Positions 40,587 through 53,100 of a stretch of 64,000 nucleotides of DNA are shown piece after piece. The translations under genes were made by a program, and so were the position numbers. The notes below the pieces were generated by a model. That model saw only the letters and a program-made list of their open reading frames with translations, was not told where the DNA came from and made no database searches. Source of the DNA: Typha latifolia (lineage: Eukaryota; Streptophyta; Magnoliopsida; Poales; Typhaceae); the NCBI GenBank assembly GCA_019914945.1, contig CM034104.1:3846501-3910500 (forward strand), read 5' to 3'. Position 1 is the first letter of the stretch; every line of letters begins with the position of its first letter.

Positions 40587-41195
40587 GGTTCTAAGTATTA
40601 GTATTGGTGATTGGAGAAAATGATATGTATTGGTGTTTTTAGTTTTGGACTATTTTTTAATTACTTAAATTCTAAAAATTAATATAAAATAGATAATTTT
40701 ATAAGTCGAGGAAAATAAAGATAAGAAAATTTAGATTATTCACATAAGATATTAACAACATAATATAATGAATGAAAATACTAAGAATAATACCAAATTC
40801 CGAAGGCATTTAATAAATACATGTGTTAATCGCCATCATCACTTAAGCAACAGAGATGGTAGAAGCCTCCTGTAGATGAGGCTAACAACCATCTTTGCAA
40901 TAGATATGAGTGTAGGTGTGCTTAAATAAATACTAAAAAATGGTGGAGTGAAGGAAGAAAAAAATAGCAAAAAAGAAAAGGAAAAGAGAAAAACAGGAAG
41001 GAATTATAAAATGTGGCGCTCAAGACATTAAGAGATCAATATTGAACAAGGCCGATACAATCGATACTCGATACTAGATTGATACAGCTGATATTGGACC
41101 GATACAGGGCCAACCAAGGAAAAATTAGTTTCAGCCTTGATTTCAGATCGGTAAGTGTCGATACTGGTACATATCGACTGATAATTTGAACCATA
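40587..41195. mobile_element. MITE-like element with imperfect terminal inverted repeats
   Basis: The left end (GGTTCTAAGTATTAGTATTGG) and the reverse complement of the right end (GGTTCAAATTATCAGTCGATA) are similar. This gives an element of about 610 bp with no coding capacity. The right half is rich in GATAC/TATCGATAC words, a feature of a repeat class I associate with monocot genomes. Superfamily and target-site duplication were not determined. Confidence 0.45.
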
Positions 41196-43780
41196 ATATC
41201 AACAATGGGACTTTATTATAATTTGTTTGATGAATTTGTTCACTTTTACAAGTATTTTAATCTAGAAGTGTAGCTGAGAAATGAAAGCCAACAGACTCAA
41301 TCTTTAACACAATGCAGATTACTCTTAGTATGTTTCAGCTGTAAGAATCAGGACGCACAAATCTGAATCTTCAAGTGAAACTGGCAGTTAGCATCTGAGG
41401 AGTTGCAAAATTATTGTGTGTAGGTGTTGATAATCAGAACAAACCATCTCACTTTTTGTTCCATAGTTATGATTAATAAGTTCATAGTTCAGATTCGCAT
41501 GTTACTTCTGTAAGCATACCTGATATAAATCAAATGGATCAGCAGTTTTTATGAGCTCTTGTGACAATACATTTCATGGAACTTTCTGTCTCTTGCATTT
41601 CTAGTAAGAATAAGAATTTCAGATCTCTGCGACCGGCAGCAATGAAGAGAATAGAATCAAGAAGAAGATAAGCTGGTTGGTTGCTAGTTAATTCTTCGTT
41701 TTCTCACTTCTGGTCTTTATCTATAATAACTTCAATCAGTTGGTCTGTGACTTCTTTTGCAGCTTAACCATTTACACCTATTCTTCCACGTTACATATGC
41801 AGCAATTCACGGGGTTGCAGGTATGATTGCTATTATTCATCTTTCTCTGAAAGGACAGTTGCCATGCTCTAATACTATCTCTACTCTGGACTCTGGAGGA
41901 TACGCTGATATGATGTATAGGTTCTTAGTGGAGAGAATCACTCATGGCATAGCCTCCAGGCACACATTTTGACATGAAGCACTTGTTTTACTGACGTTTA
42001 CGGTAAATCAAGAAAGTTTTCTAGTGCATCCTGTCAATGTAGATGACCACATATCATTTCAGACAAAGTGTTTCAGTGACTCAAATGTGCACCATCAATG
42101 TGCATGATGGTAACTGAGTTTTTAGTCTATAAAATTGCAAATGAAGGAAGGATTGCCACACCATAGGGATGAATCACCAGAATATGCCATAGGAGATCCA
42201 AGTAGAGGAAACATAAAAGAGAATTCTACAACTTTGATAGGGAATCCGACACATAGGTAGGCCCTCACTATCATAAGATTGGACACAGATCCTGCCTGGT
42301 CAATGGATCGATTGTCACAGTGATGAAACCCCCATAGTGAAGCTTTGGTAACATCAGAAATGATATAAGATGTAACGGGTAAAGGGAGAAACCCTTGTGC
42401 TAGACAACATCATTTTGCATCCATTAAGTTCTGACACAATGAGTGCATGCACAGGTTCGATTGAGCTTTCTAGTTCTACTCAGCATAAAAGGAGTCCTGT
42501 TAATCAGCTTACTTTGTCTGGTACTTTAACAGCTTTTAAGGGCTAACATAATGCTCTAGATTTGAGGTTCCTTTGCGAGTATTGCACGACTGCTGTAATC
42601 ATATACCAGGCCATGGAGTGCCTTATAAAATTTATTTAAGTTGGATGATATACTACAACATTGTGATAAGTGGTGGCTCTGATGGTATTGATGATGATTA
42701 GTGCTAAAGTTCTTTAGTTTGCTCTCCTATTTTCGCATTGGTAGTTCTTATGCTTCACTAAACTGTATTAGTGTGAAGATATTGATGAAACCTTTTGCAT
42801 GGCAAATGCGGCATGATATAAGAAATGCCATCAATTTAATTTCAAAGGATTTGCCGTCATAGACCACATCCAAAGGTAAGCTGATATTGCTACCTGACAT
42901 GTTAACATCAATTACCAATAGAAATGATCTCATGACAGTATTGAAAGCACTGAAACAGTTTGAACCATATTCGTTTTAGTTTGCATGTTCCTAAACAGTG
43001 GCAGAACAATTGGGTGGTTGAATCATGGGGTTGGATGTTCTATCTACTCTTTGAAGGGTTGGTCTTTCTCTTCAGTGGTTGCATTGCTGGATATGTTTTT
43101 TAACTTTTTATGTTCTGCAGATTTTCTTCATTTTTCTTCAGATTTATACAAATGGGTCATCATACTCAAGTTTATATATTTCTCGCAAAGATGAGCAAGC
43201 TAAAGTTTAAAAGAGAAAGAAGGTATCTACACCAGATGATACTTTCTTTCATGTCACCAGATAATTTAAATTGCTATCATTTCCCACCAGCCAAAGCTAC
43301 CCGAAAATTAGGCTTTAAACTTCTTAGAACTCAAAAGTATTCAACCATTAGTAGCGAATCTTATCAAACCCAATTGACAAGAGATCCAAGTTTGTTTTCT
43401 CTTAGGACATTGAAGCAATAATGCAGGTTAGATAATGGGAGCCTCTGGAGTCTGAGTCATGAACAGAAGGTTTCAGTACAAGCTCTTTAGACTTGGGGAA
43501 AAAGACAGCATAGAAATGTTCTTCTAATAGTGGACTGTGATAATGCAGGCAGATATGATATCAATGTTTTTTTTTTAATTTGTGTGGCTAAAATATTCAC
43601 ATGATTTCTAATGCCAGGCTAGATTTGCCAATCATGAGGGTGGACTTCTATAGTAGCATACATGTGGCTATTTGTATTATATACTTGCTGCAGATGTTTT
43701 CAAACACAATGCATGTGATTGTTATTCTTCACTGAGATAAATAATGCTACAAACTGGGAAGGAAGGAAGATTCATAAAGA
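41196..43780. other. Intergenic, nothing recognised
   Basis: The open frames here are short and unlike any family. A 71-codon plus-strand frame at 41757-41972 has ordinary composition but no recognisable motif and no supporting splice context. Confidence 0.5.
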
Positions 43781-44228
43781 GGGTGATCAAGTTTGAATTG
43801 AAATTAATTTCAAGCATAAGTATAGAATCATCTTTGAATTGAAATAATTTCAGTTCAAGCCAATTTTGAGCTCGAATCTAAATAGCATATCAATAAACAA
43901 TTTCAAGACTGAGTCATTCAAGCCTAAATCGACTAAATTGAGTCTGATCAAGTCTGATTCTAGCTTGAATCAAAGTTTGAAATAAGGCTTAATTCAATTA
44001 TAAATGTGTAAGAACCAATATAGTAAAATATTATGAGCCTTTAGATCTTGATCTAAAGGTTTTATATTAGTTATATGTATTATATTTTATAATATTAAGT
44101 ATTATACCAGTACTTTCTGAGTCTTATTAAGCTAAGTTTAATTGAGTTGGCTCATGATCAAGCTCGGATCTAAATTAAAGTTTGACCAAGATTGAATTGC
44201 TTACCTTTGAAGTGAGCTCGACAGCCCT
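43781..44228. mobile_element. MITE-like repeat ending in CGACAGCCCT
   Basis: The left end begins AGGGTGATCAAG, and the reverse complement of the right end begins AGGGCTGTCGAG, so the ends form a weak inverted pair. Internal sequence repeats TTGAATTGAAAT and AAGTTTGA-type words. The AGGGCTGTC/GACAGCCCT terminus recurs in many plant genomes. No coding capacity. Confidence 0.4.
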
Positions 44229-44750
44229 ACGTATAGATTTATAATAATTCCCTCGATTAGATTAATTGGGTTTTGACTGTAATAGTTATGTTAACTTTTT
44301 GACTAAAGAATTAATGGTCTAAAACTACCATCAAATGGATGATCCATCCCATTCATCTTTATCGAGAAAGAAGGTTCAAAAAGTAATAATATTCGACCAT
44401 CAAATTTTGAAAAAAGGACATTTGTTATGGTGAAATATAGTAATTAAATCATAGGGATAATTACTTTCAACCTCCAAATTATTGTCCATTTTTACATAAA
44501 ACTCTTATTTATTTTTTGTGACACATTTGAAAACTTTTGAATGCTTATTCTGTTAGTTGTCCATTAAATTTTGTTTCATTAAATAGTGTGATTAATTTTA
44601 AACTTTTTAGAGATCATTTTACTCTTATTGAAGAAAGAAAAAAGAGATATTTGATAGTTAAGAGGGTCAAAATGTGAGTCTAAGAGGGTTTATATATAAT
44701 TAACCTTAATATATATATATATATCAGCTAAATTTATGATCTTCTATGCT

Positions 44751-44870
44751 ACTTATACATAGCTAGTAGAAAATCATATAATAGTATTATCATATACTTC
44801 AAGCATGCTAACTTAAACATAGCTAATAGAAAATCATATAGCATTATAATCATATACTTTTGCTTCTATC
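44751..44870 (+). repeat. Diverged 60-bp tandem duplication
   Basis: Bases 44751-44810 and 44811-44870 align head to tail. Both contain ACATAGCTA-TAGAAAATCATATA and ATCATATACTT with few differences. It is adjacent to an AT run at about 44709-44724. Confidence 0.8.
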
Positions 44871-47800
44871 TGTTGTAATAATATAATGTGCATTCATTCA
44901 CCAAACCAAAACTGTGACCACTTGTACTTCTAGGCGTTATTATTATGAGTCCGTAAGCTATAGACTAGATAAAAGGAGCTAACTCTTCTCGATATATAAG
45001 TTAAATGATTAGGCTAGCCCTTTCGAGAAATAAATTGTAACGAATTCAAGCTACACGCATATTGTGTTTTGACGATAAAATCTCCCAATTATTAACTCCA
45101 ATGGTCATGAGAGAAATTTTTGGTTGATGAGAGAGCTACAGTGGTGGCTTAAAAAAAAAAAATTGCATGGACTAAGAAACTCATAGCTCACCAAGTAAAC
45201 AAGAGCACTCATTCTTACTGGCATTTTGTGCCTTACTATTCTATCTTTGTTTTGTTTATAACTTTGATGCATGCATGTGTAAGAATAAGATATTGGGCAT
45301 AGTACTCAAATTTTAAAGTAAACGCTTAGATTAGACAAAGAAGATAACGTTCTTGTGAATTTCTGTATTTTATCTTATCTAACAAAATATTTTTATACTT
45401 ATCTCCAGCATGATAATGCTAATGTTTCTTTCTAAATTAAAGAGAGCAAATATAAATTCAAAAACCCTATTGATTGGGCATAGATGACAAGATTATTTTA
45501 GGACATTTTGAAACTTTTTGTGGGACATCTTTTGTTTGTTTTCTTCTCTCCTGGATGATATTCTCATGTTTCTTTTGGGGACTGTGGCTACCTCATAGTG
45601 CATGGGGACTTTAGGACAATAATGCAAGGAAGGGAATACAATCTTCATGCTTACCTGGTTATGTAGTACTTTTGAATTAGAGAAAGTGTAATTAGCTTGG
45701 TACCTTATCAAAGTTGGTGAATGACAAATTTTTTTTTTCTTTTTGAGGCACAAATTCATTGCTATTGCATTAAGAGATGAGATCTAGTTGATTAGAGATC
45801 TAAGCTGTCAAAATATAAGAGCAGATGGCATGGCGAGCTGCGATAACGAGTGTCGGTATTGTTATACTGGCTAGTGAAACCTATCCTTATCGAATAAAAA
45901 ATGGATATTTATACAATATATTCATGGACAATGAATAGTTTAATCAATACCATTAGTAGTTTTAACAGCAGTTAGATTGTTGCTGAAGAGCAAAGCTGCA
46001 TTGATGTCCATCAGATAAGTGAGCTCTATAATTCCTGTTAGGATTGTATGAGCTTCACCAACAAGTTTAAAGAGGATTGTTTTTTTGCCCAATTTAAAGA
46101 GTTTCAAACAGTTCTAAAGAGAGAATTGTATGAGATGGCTTTAAAGCATTTCAGTGGAAGTATTAAGCCCCACATAAAACCTAATGAAATGACCAAATAA
46201 GTAGTGTTTTGTGGACCCTCACAAGGAACTTGCTAGAAAATTCAAAAAAGCAATAAAAAAAAGTTAAAGAAAGAACCTTCACATCAGTCACAAGTAATTC
46301 ATCCTACAATAAGTTTAGGTGAAGAATACCTCTATCTATGAACTAAACAGGGTTTGGAAGAAGAAAAAAAAAAAAGATTTGGATAGCTTTAAGTCACAGA
46401 CTTATTATTTGAAGGGAATCCACTTGCTTCAGTGGCCAAGGTGCCTAATCTTATGTGATAAGATCTTGATGACCAAATCTCCCTTTTAAGCCTAATAAAG
46501 CTAATTTTAGCCAAGGAGTGAATCAAATAATAGACAACCTTTTCAACATTTTGAGGCCCTCTATAACCAAAGGAAATCCTCCTAATAGAAGATTCCCAAG
46601 CGTAAAGTGTTTATATATATTAGGTCATGGATGACCAGCTAAAACAATACTGTTTACTCTTCTTGAATCTTAGTTTTATTCTGCTAATGCCGCCGGTTAA
46701 ATCACCCGACTTAACGCTTATATTGTTAAGTAACATATTAATAATGTATATCATTTCTTTAATTAGTATCTCAGTATTTGAGATATTTAAGAGGTTGAGA
46801 GTTCGGCTCCTTTTGAAACACTTACTTTTTGTCTAACTTACATAGAAAATTTTAAATTTACTTTCTCTAAAATAAAAGGCCAAAGTTTTTTTTTTATTTT
46901 TTATATGAGTGTTCTTAGATTCGAATTCTACCGATCGGTTTAAGTGAAACGCTATTAAATTTATATTTTTTGCAATAATTTTTGTCTCCAAATTTACAGT
47001 TTTTCAGCTAAAATGGATAAGTAAATGTGGGATATGAGAAAAGTAGCACTAGGTACTAAAAAGAAGCCATGGATCAAAAGAGAGGCAATTAGGGGGATCT
47101 TTGTCATGGAAGTGCAAAGGATGAATGAAGCCTTCAGCAGTAGACTCCCTTCCCTGAGACAAGATCCCATAAAAGAATCCCACTCATGGAGGATCTCACA
47201 ATGCCCACATGCCCAAGAACATTAATGCACATAATTTAGTAGGAAAGGAAGCTTGTGAATGGTGTTTGATAGTACTTTTTATCATAAAAGAAAGAATATT
47301 CAGAGGATCATTCAGTGTGAATAGTAGCAGGACTTACAGTTATGCATGTGCAGAACTATCACTGGGGGAAGAGAGGTAGGAAGAGAAGCTACCATTATTC
47401 TCTCTTGTTATCAATAGTGTAGAAAGACTTTGGACTTTGGAGGCATAATAATTTTCTTTTCTCCGAAGATTGCTGCACTATTCATTCAAATAATAGGCTG
47501 GACAACTGAGTAACTCATTCACCAACATTAAATATCACTCATGCACTCACTGTATTCTTCTATTTTTTTGTTGTATATTTTGAGTCTAATTCATGAAGTT
47601 TATGCCTTCGTAGTATATTAGTTCATATTTCACCCAACATATCAAATTTACCGTCATCGTGGTAACCTGAAAGTGAATATATTCACATTTGGGTCTTGTA
47701 ATTTGAGATGATTTATTCCATATTATTCAACTCACTTAATTTATGAGCTCCAATCAATTAAAAAAAAAACCCATAAGCCATTAAAATAAGAGATCAAGAG

Positions 47801-49123
47801 TGCATGTCGTACTGACTTTAGTGCTATACCTAATGCAAGATGAGAACCATTAAAGTCCAAGTGCAAAGGATGGCGAATATTATATACATAATAAGGGTAG
47901 ATAGGATTAGAAAAAGAAATCATATGAACACAATTTGGTCCGTAAAATAATATGGATATATTATAAAGCTTTTGGAAGTTCATAGAAGGTATTTGCTTCT
48001 TCTAACCACCAACTTCGGACACTTTTGGGGCTCTCTAAACAGTTGGCTCACGCCACATTTATGCATTAGAGTATTCTATATTAGGTCAAATTACAATTTT
48101 CTCCTAGTATGATTTAGTTTAATTTTAGCTTAATTCTTACGCTCAAGCTTAAGCACTAAACTCCTCGTTGGTGGTTGAGACGAAATCACAACCCTAGAAT
48201 TTTCATCCAAAACTAATGATGTTTCAACGACGGTGATACATTCCGCTATGAATCAATATCAAAATGATAAAACAACCTCTCCATCTATAAATCAAACTAT
48301 ATTTCTATAGGGGTTATGTCTTTTTTATATCTCGGTAAATTGTTGATAACAATCACAATTTGGTATACACTACAAGGGTGTAAGCTAGTAATTCCTCTTA
48401 TATATATAAATATAGGGTTCAATAATTTGAGGCTAAATAAATACTTAGGGTAAATTATAAATTGTTCCGCTGTGGTTTTGCCCTAAAATTATATTACAAT
48501 CCTAAATTTTTATTTGTATCACGTTGCCCCTATGATTTAGACTAATGTAAAACTATTAACATGTCTATCCAAACTCAACTTTTTAAAGAAATATTAGAGA
48601 AATTTTTTCGACTATAATGAATATTAGAATATCAAAATTAATTTTCTCCTTTCACTAAATTTACTCACAATATCATATTCTTTAAATTTAAAATTTACAA
48701 TTATCTTTAAAATATGGGTAAGATATTCGTAAACAATGAGAATATTAATGGTAATTTATATCTTCTCTGTTAAATTTTAAATTTGAATTAACACAATATG
48801 AATATTATATTAAGTAAAAATATTTTATTTTTAAAATAATTAAAATACTCTTAGTATGACTTGATTGAGAGTATTTATGTAATTCTTTTAGTATAGTTAA
48901 TTTAATTAAGATATTTAGTTAAATTTAACTAACTACATATTCACTAAATTATAGAGTTCGATTTATAAATAATAAAAATATAATGTGTAAACCAAAATTT
49001 CGCTAAAAGACAATGTGTTACGTACAAATTTCTCTTCACTTAAAAATTACTTGTGTTTAATATTGCTTATTTGTTTCTTTATAATAACCATAAGCTTATG
49101 ATAGATCTATCTCTTGGTGCATA

Positions 49124-49124
<1 letters not shown>
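44871..49124. other. Intergenic, nothing recognised
   Basis: Over 4 kb of AT-rich DNA with no gene I can support. Short frames such as 47025-47225 and 45493-45759 have no family resemblance. Confidence 0.5.

Positions 49125-49171
<47 letters not shown>
49125..49171. repeat. (TTA)n microsatellite
   Basis: About fifteen uninterrupted TTA units lie some 490 bp upstream of the BOR TATA box. Confidence 0.95.
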
Positions 49172-49172
<1 letters not shown>

Positions 49173-49329
49173 TCTTAATCGGTATCAGACCATATTCATA
49201 TATTTTTCACTGTTGTTAAGAACCCAAAAAATGCCCTAAGCTAAATATATACCACAGAAGCTGGCCAGAAACTTCCTACAAGCCAGCTTGGTATGGACTG
49301 GCAAACCTTTGAAAACTCTTCTCTCCCGG

Positions 49330-49330
<1 letters not shown>

Positions 49331-49383
<53 letters not shown>
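49331..49383. repeat. (CT)n microsatellite upstream of BOR
   Basis: About 26 uninterrupted CT units lie some 280 bp upstream of the BOR TATA box. CT/GA tracts near plant promoters can bind GAGA-type BPC factors. Whether this one does is unknown. Confidence 0.95.
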
Positions 49384-49385
<2 letters not shown>

Positions 49386-49659
49386 CACCGTATCATGTGG
49401 GGATCCACCTGCCTTTCTTTCATTTGGTTGGTAATTGGTATCCTCCTATCTACTCCACAATGCCATTATTAAAATGGTTTACTTTTTAATATGTGGTCTT
49501 CCCTGCTTAGTTCTGGGCTCTCTGACAGTGTGTATCTTGTTTGCTTTTAAAGCTTTCTAGTCCCTGTTAGTGATGCTTTCTCACACTGCCCCCCCTCTTT
49601 CCATTGACCACATTGTCTGCATCATTTGCACATTTTCCTTCCCAACCCCTTCCCAGTCT

Positions 49660-49666
49660 TATATAA
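49660..49666 (+). promoter_or_regulatory. TATA box of the BOR gene
   Basis: TATATAA is followed about 25 bp later by a C-rich start region (about 49676-49690). A GTGAGT donor-like site at about 49698 suggests a leader intron. Confidence 0.55.
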
Positions 49667-49840
49667 TTCATTCAGACCCCCAAACCTCTCTGCCATTGTG
49701 AGTACTTACTTATTCCTCTGCCTTAAATATTCCACCAAAAGGGTTAGCTAATCTTGGCCTGGATATAGCAATGCTCTGGGTCCTTCAAGGGTTTCCTTAG
49801 TATCACTTTTGCTGGTATGAGTGTTCTTGGGGTCTGAATC

Positions 49841-50035
49841 ATGTAATTCTTGCTTCTTTTCCAGTGTGATTTGTAGATCTCAGTGGTTGCCATTGTTCAT
49901 CTAGTCATGGAACTGATTGGTCCTTAGTTTGCTGCTTGATATGTAATTTGTCTTCCTTTTTGAGGACATTGTGCCATTTTGTTCATTGGTCTAACTTTAG
50001 CTGATAGGATCTGATTTAGTGTCCAAACCATGTAA
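49841..50035 (+). promoter_or_regulatory. Three AUG-UAA minimum uORFs in the BOR leader region
   Basis: ATGTAA occurs at 49841-49846, 49941-49946 and 50030-50035, between the TATA box and the main ATG at 50162. Only six ATGs exist in this interval and half are immediately followed by TAA. AUG-UAA causes boron-dependent ribosome stalling and mRNA decay in Arabidopsis NIP5;1, and BOR1 there is under uORF-dependent, boron-dependent translational control. Leader introns may remove some copies: strong acceptors exist near 49864 and 50072. Confidence 0.5.
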
Positions 50036-50161
50036 ATATACCCACTTTTTTTTTTTTTTTTTGGTTCTCAGCAATAGTCATCTGCCTATCTTAGTAGAAT
50101 TCTTAGCCTTTATAATCTTAGAGATAGAGAGAGCATAGTAACTAACCAAGTAAACATAGAT

Positions 50162-53100
50162 ATGGAGGAATCTTTTGTACCACTTCGCGGAATAAAAAAT
50201 GATCTTCATGGGAGACTGTTGTGCTACAAGCAAGATTGGACTGGTGGCATCCGGTCAGGAATCAGGTAATAGTCTTGAGGAATGTACAAACAAATCATTG
50301 CAACATTATGAGTTCTTTTTTTTTCCAATAAGCCTAGCATATAATTTGCGAACTGATATATTTGAAATCAAAATACTCAATCATCTGCATCTAGGATTCT
50401 TGCCCCGACTACGTATATTTTCTTTGCGTCAGCAATACCAGTGATATCATTTGGAGAACAATTGGAGAGAAATACTGGTAAGAGAATCAGTTCTTTTGAT
50501 GTTCTTTTGCCTACTACTATTGTCTCTGTGCATTTTAACTATAGTCAGGTACTCAGGTTCCTCCTAAATTGACATAGATGTGCTATTGCATGATACAGTA
50601 ACGTATTCTATGGATTTGTGCTGATATTGGCAGATGGAGTTATAACAGCAGTCCAGACATTGGCATCGACTGCTCTGTGTGGGATCATCCACTCAATTAT
50701 AGGAGGCCAGCCTCTTCTGATTCTTGGAGTGGCGGAGCCCACCGTGCTTATGTACACATTCATGTTTGCTTTTGCCAAAGATAGAGCGGATTTGGGTCCA
50801 AAGCTATTCCTAGCTTGGACTGGTTGGTAGGTTCTTCATTAGTGTTTTGTTTCCTGAAAGTGACAATAGATTGATCCATTCTTGAATATGAGGTTAGGCT
50901 TTCCTTTAATTTTTATCTATAATTGAGATCGGCAGGGTGTGCGTCTGGACTGCCTTATTGCTATTCTTAATGGCTATACTTGGTGCTGCCTCTATCATCA
51001 ATAGATTTACTCGTGTAGCTGGCGAGCTGTTTGGCCTTCTAATTGCGATGCTTTTCATGCAACAAGCAATTAAGGTTAGCACCTGAATTGGTTCACTTTT
51101 CATGTCTTTAAGCTTGTTACATAAAAGAAAAGGGGGAAGGACCAGGTGTGTATCGAATACAAGAATAAGTATAGCTAAATGTAACTAATATTCTATTCAG
51201 TACTCTGTGATCTTTCACTTACCTTGTTAGTCATATTTTAAGAAATTTATGAATTGACATGATATCAATGGATTTGGCTGAAGTAATAATAAATCAATTT
51301 TATTAACAAAAGGAGGAAAAGATATATAGGTAGCTTGCAGCTTTGATGAAAATCACATGAGATTCACAGCATGTCAATTTTTCAGAATTTTTAGATCTTG
51401 AAGAATTACCTTGAACTCATGTTTGTATGTTATCAAATTAATGTTCCAACTTAAGAAGTTGAAATCTTCTGGGACAGATTGTATTCTAGGAACCACATAA
51501 GCTGCCTCTTTATGGGTAATTAATCTGCCTGGTGCTTTAGGGTCTTGTTGATGAATTCCGCATACCCAAGAGAGAAAATACAAAAGCACTGGAATTTGTT
51601 GCCTCATGGAGATTTGCCAATGGGATGTTTGCTCTCGTTCTGTCATTCGGTCTTCTCCTGACTGCTTTACGGAGTAGAAAGGCACGGTCTTGGCGCTATG
51701 GATCTGGTATGCATGACAACTAGGACTAAAACTGTCTATATATCTTCTGTAAGTGACTTTCCTCTATGTCGACATCTAACTCAAGTGTATTGATATCTGC
51801 AGGTTGGCTGCGAGGTTTGATTGCAGACTATGGTGTGCCACTAATGATCGTTGTCTGGACTGGAGTTTCTTATATACCTTCCGGTAGCATTCCAAAAGGG
51901 ATACCTAGGCGCCTTTTTAGCCCAAACCCATGGTCACCTGGAGCATATGAGAATTGGACAGTCATCAAGGTGAACAATCTCAATGTTTTGTCTTAGTTCG
52001 TTTCATTCCACTATACTAACCAAATATTGTAATATACCATAAAATTAAACCAGACTTTGTTGGTCAATCCCATTTCCTTATGATTTGTTACTTCGTACCA
52101 ATTAATCCTATATTAATCTTGCCAAATTAATTCTCTCTTTTTGACTTACAATTAAAATTTGGATGGAAAAATATGCAGGATATGCCTCATGTGCCCTTTC
52201 TCTATATAATTGGAGCATTCATACCTGCAACAATGATAGCAGTGCTATACTATTTTGATCACAGTGTAGCATCTCAACTTTCTCAGCAGCAAGAGTTCAA
52301 TCTTAGAAAGCCTCCATCTTTCCATTATGACTTACTTTTGTTGGGCTTTTTGGTATGTTATTGCTAGAACTCCGCATGCTGCCTCAGAATTACTTTCCTT
52401 TCTGTAAATTGGTAATAATGCTTCATCGATGGTCATAATTCTTACTTTTGTTTGGCAGACCTTATTATGTGGCCTCCTTGGAATCCCCCCGTCGAATGGG
52501 GTCATTCCACAATCCCCAATGCACACAAAAAGTCTAGCCACTCTCAAGCATCAAGTAAACAATCAGTTTTTTGATTGAGTAAAATATATAGATAAATATA
52601 CACTTATTATGCTATATCATTGCTATTTTTCATCCATCAATAAACTCTGCAGCTGCTTCGTGATCGATTAGTAGCCACTGCACGCCGGAGTATGAGTCAA
52701 AATTCAAGCTTGAGCCGACTGTATGGTAATATGCAAGATGCATATCAGCAGATGCAAACCCCTTTGATTTACCAAGAGCAGTCTGCCAGAGTATGGGAAT
52801 AATAAGCTAATGCTCATCTTTTCATCACCACCGAATTTAATTGTGTCGAGTTGTTCTTTCAGGGATTGAAGGAACTAAAAGATTCTACAATCCAATTGGC
52901 TTCCAGTATGGGAAACATTGATGCGCCAGTGGATGAGTCAGTATTTGATATAGAAAAGGAAATTGATGATCTTTTGCCTGTTGAGGTTAAAGAACAGCGC
53001 GTAAGCAACTTACTTCAGTCTCTGATGGTAGGAGGGTGTGTTGCGGCCATGCCTTTCCTCAAAAAAATCCCAACATCTGTTTTATGGGGTTACTTTGCCT

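Noticed and set aside
46770..46960. SINE or tRNA-like pattern (GAGAGTTCGGCTCC and GATTCGAATTC words)
   Set aside because: No full A-box/B-box spacing, cloverleaf or poly-A/T tail could be built.
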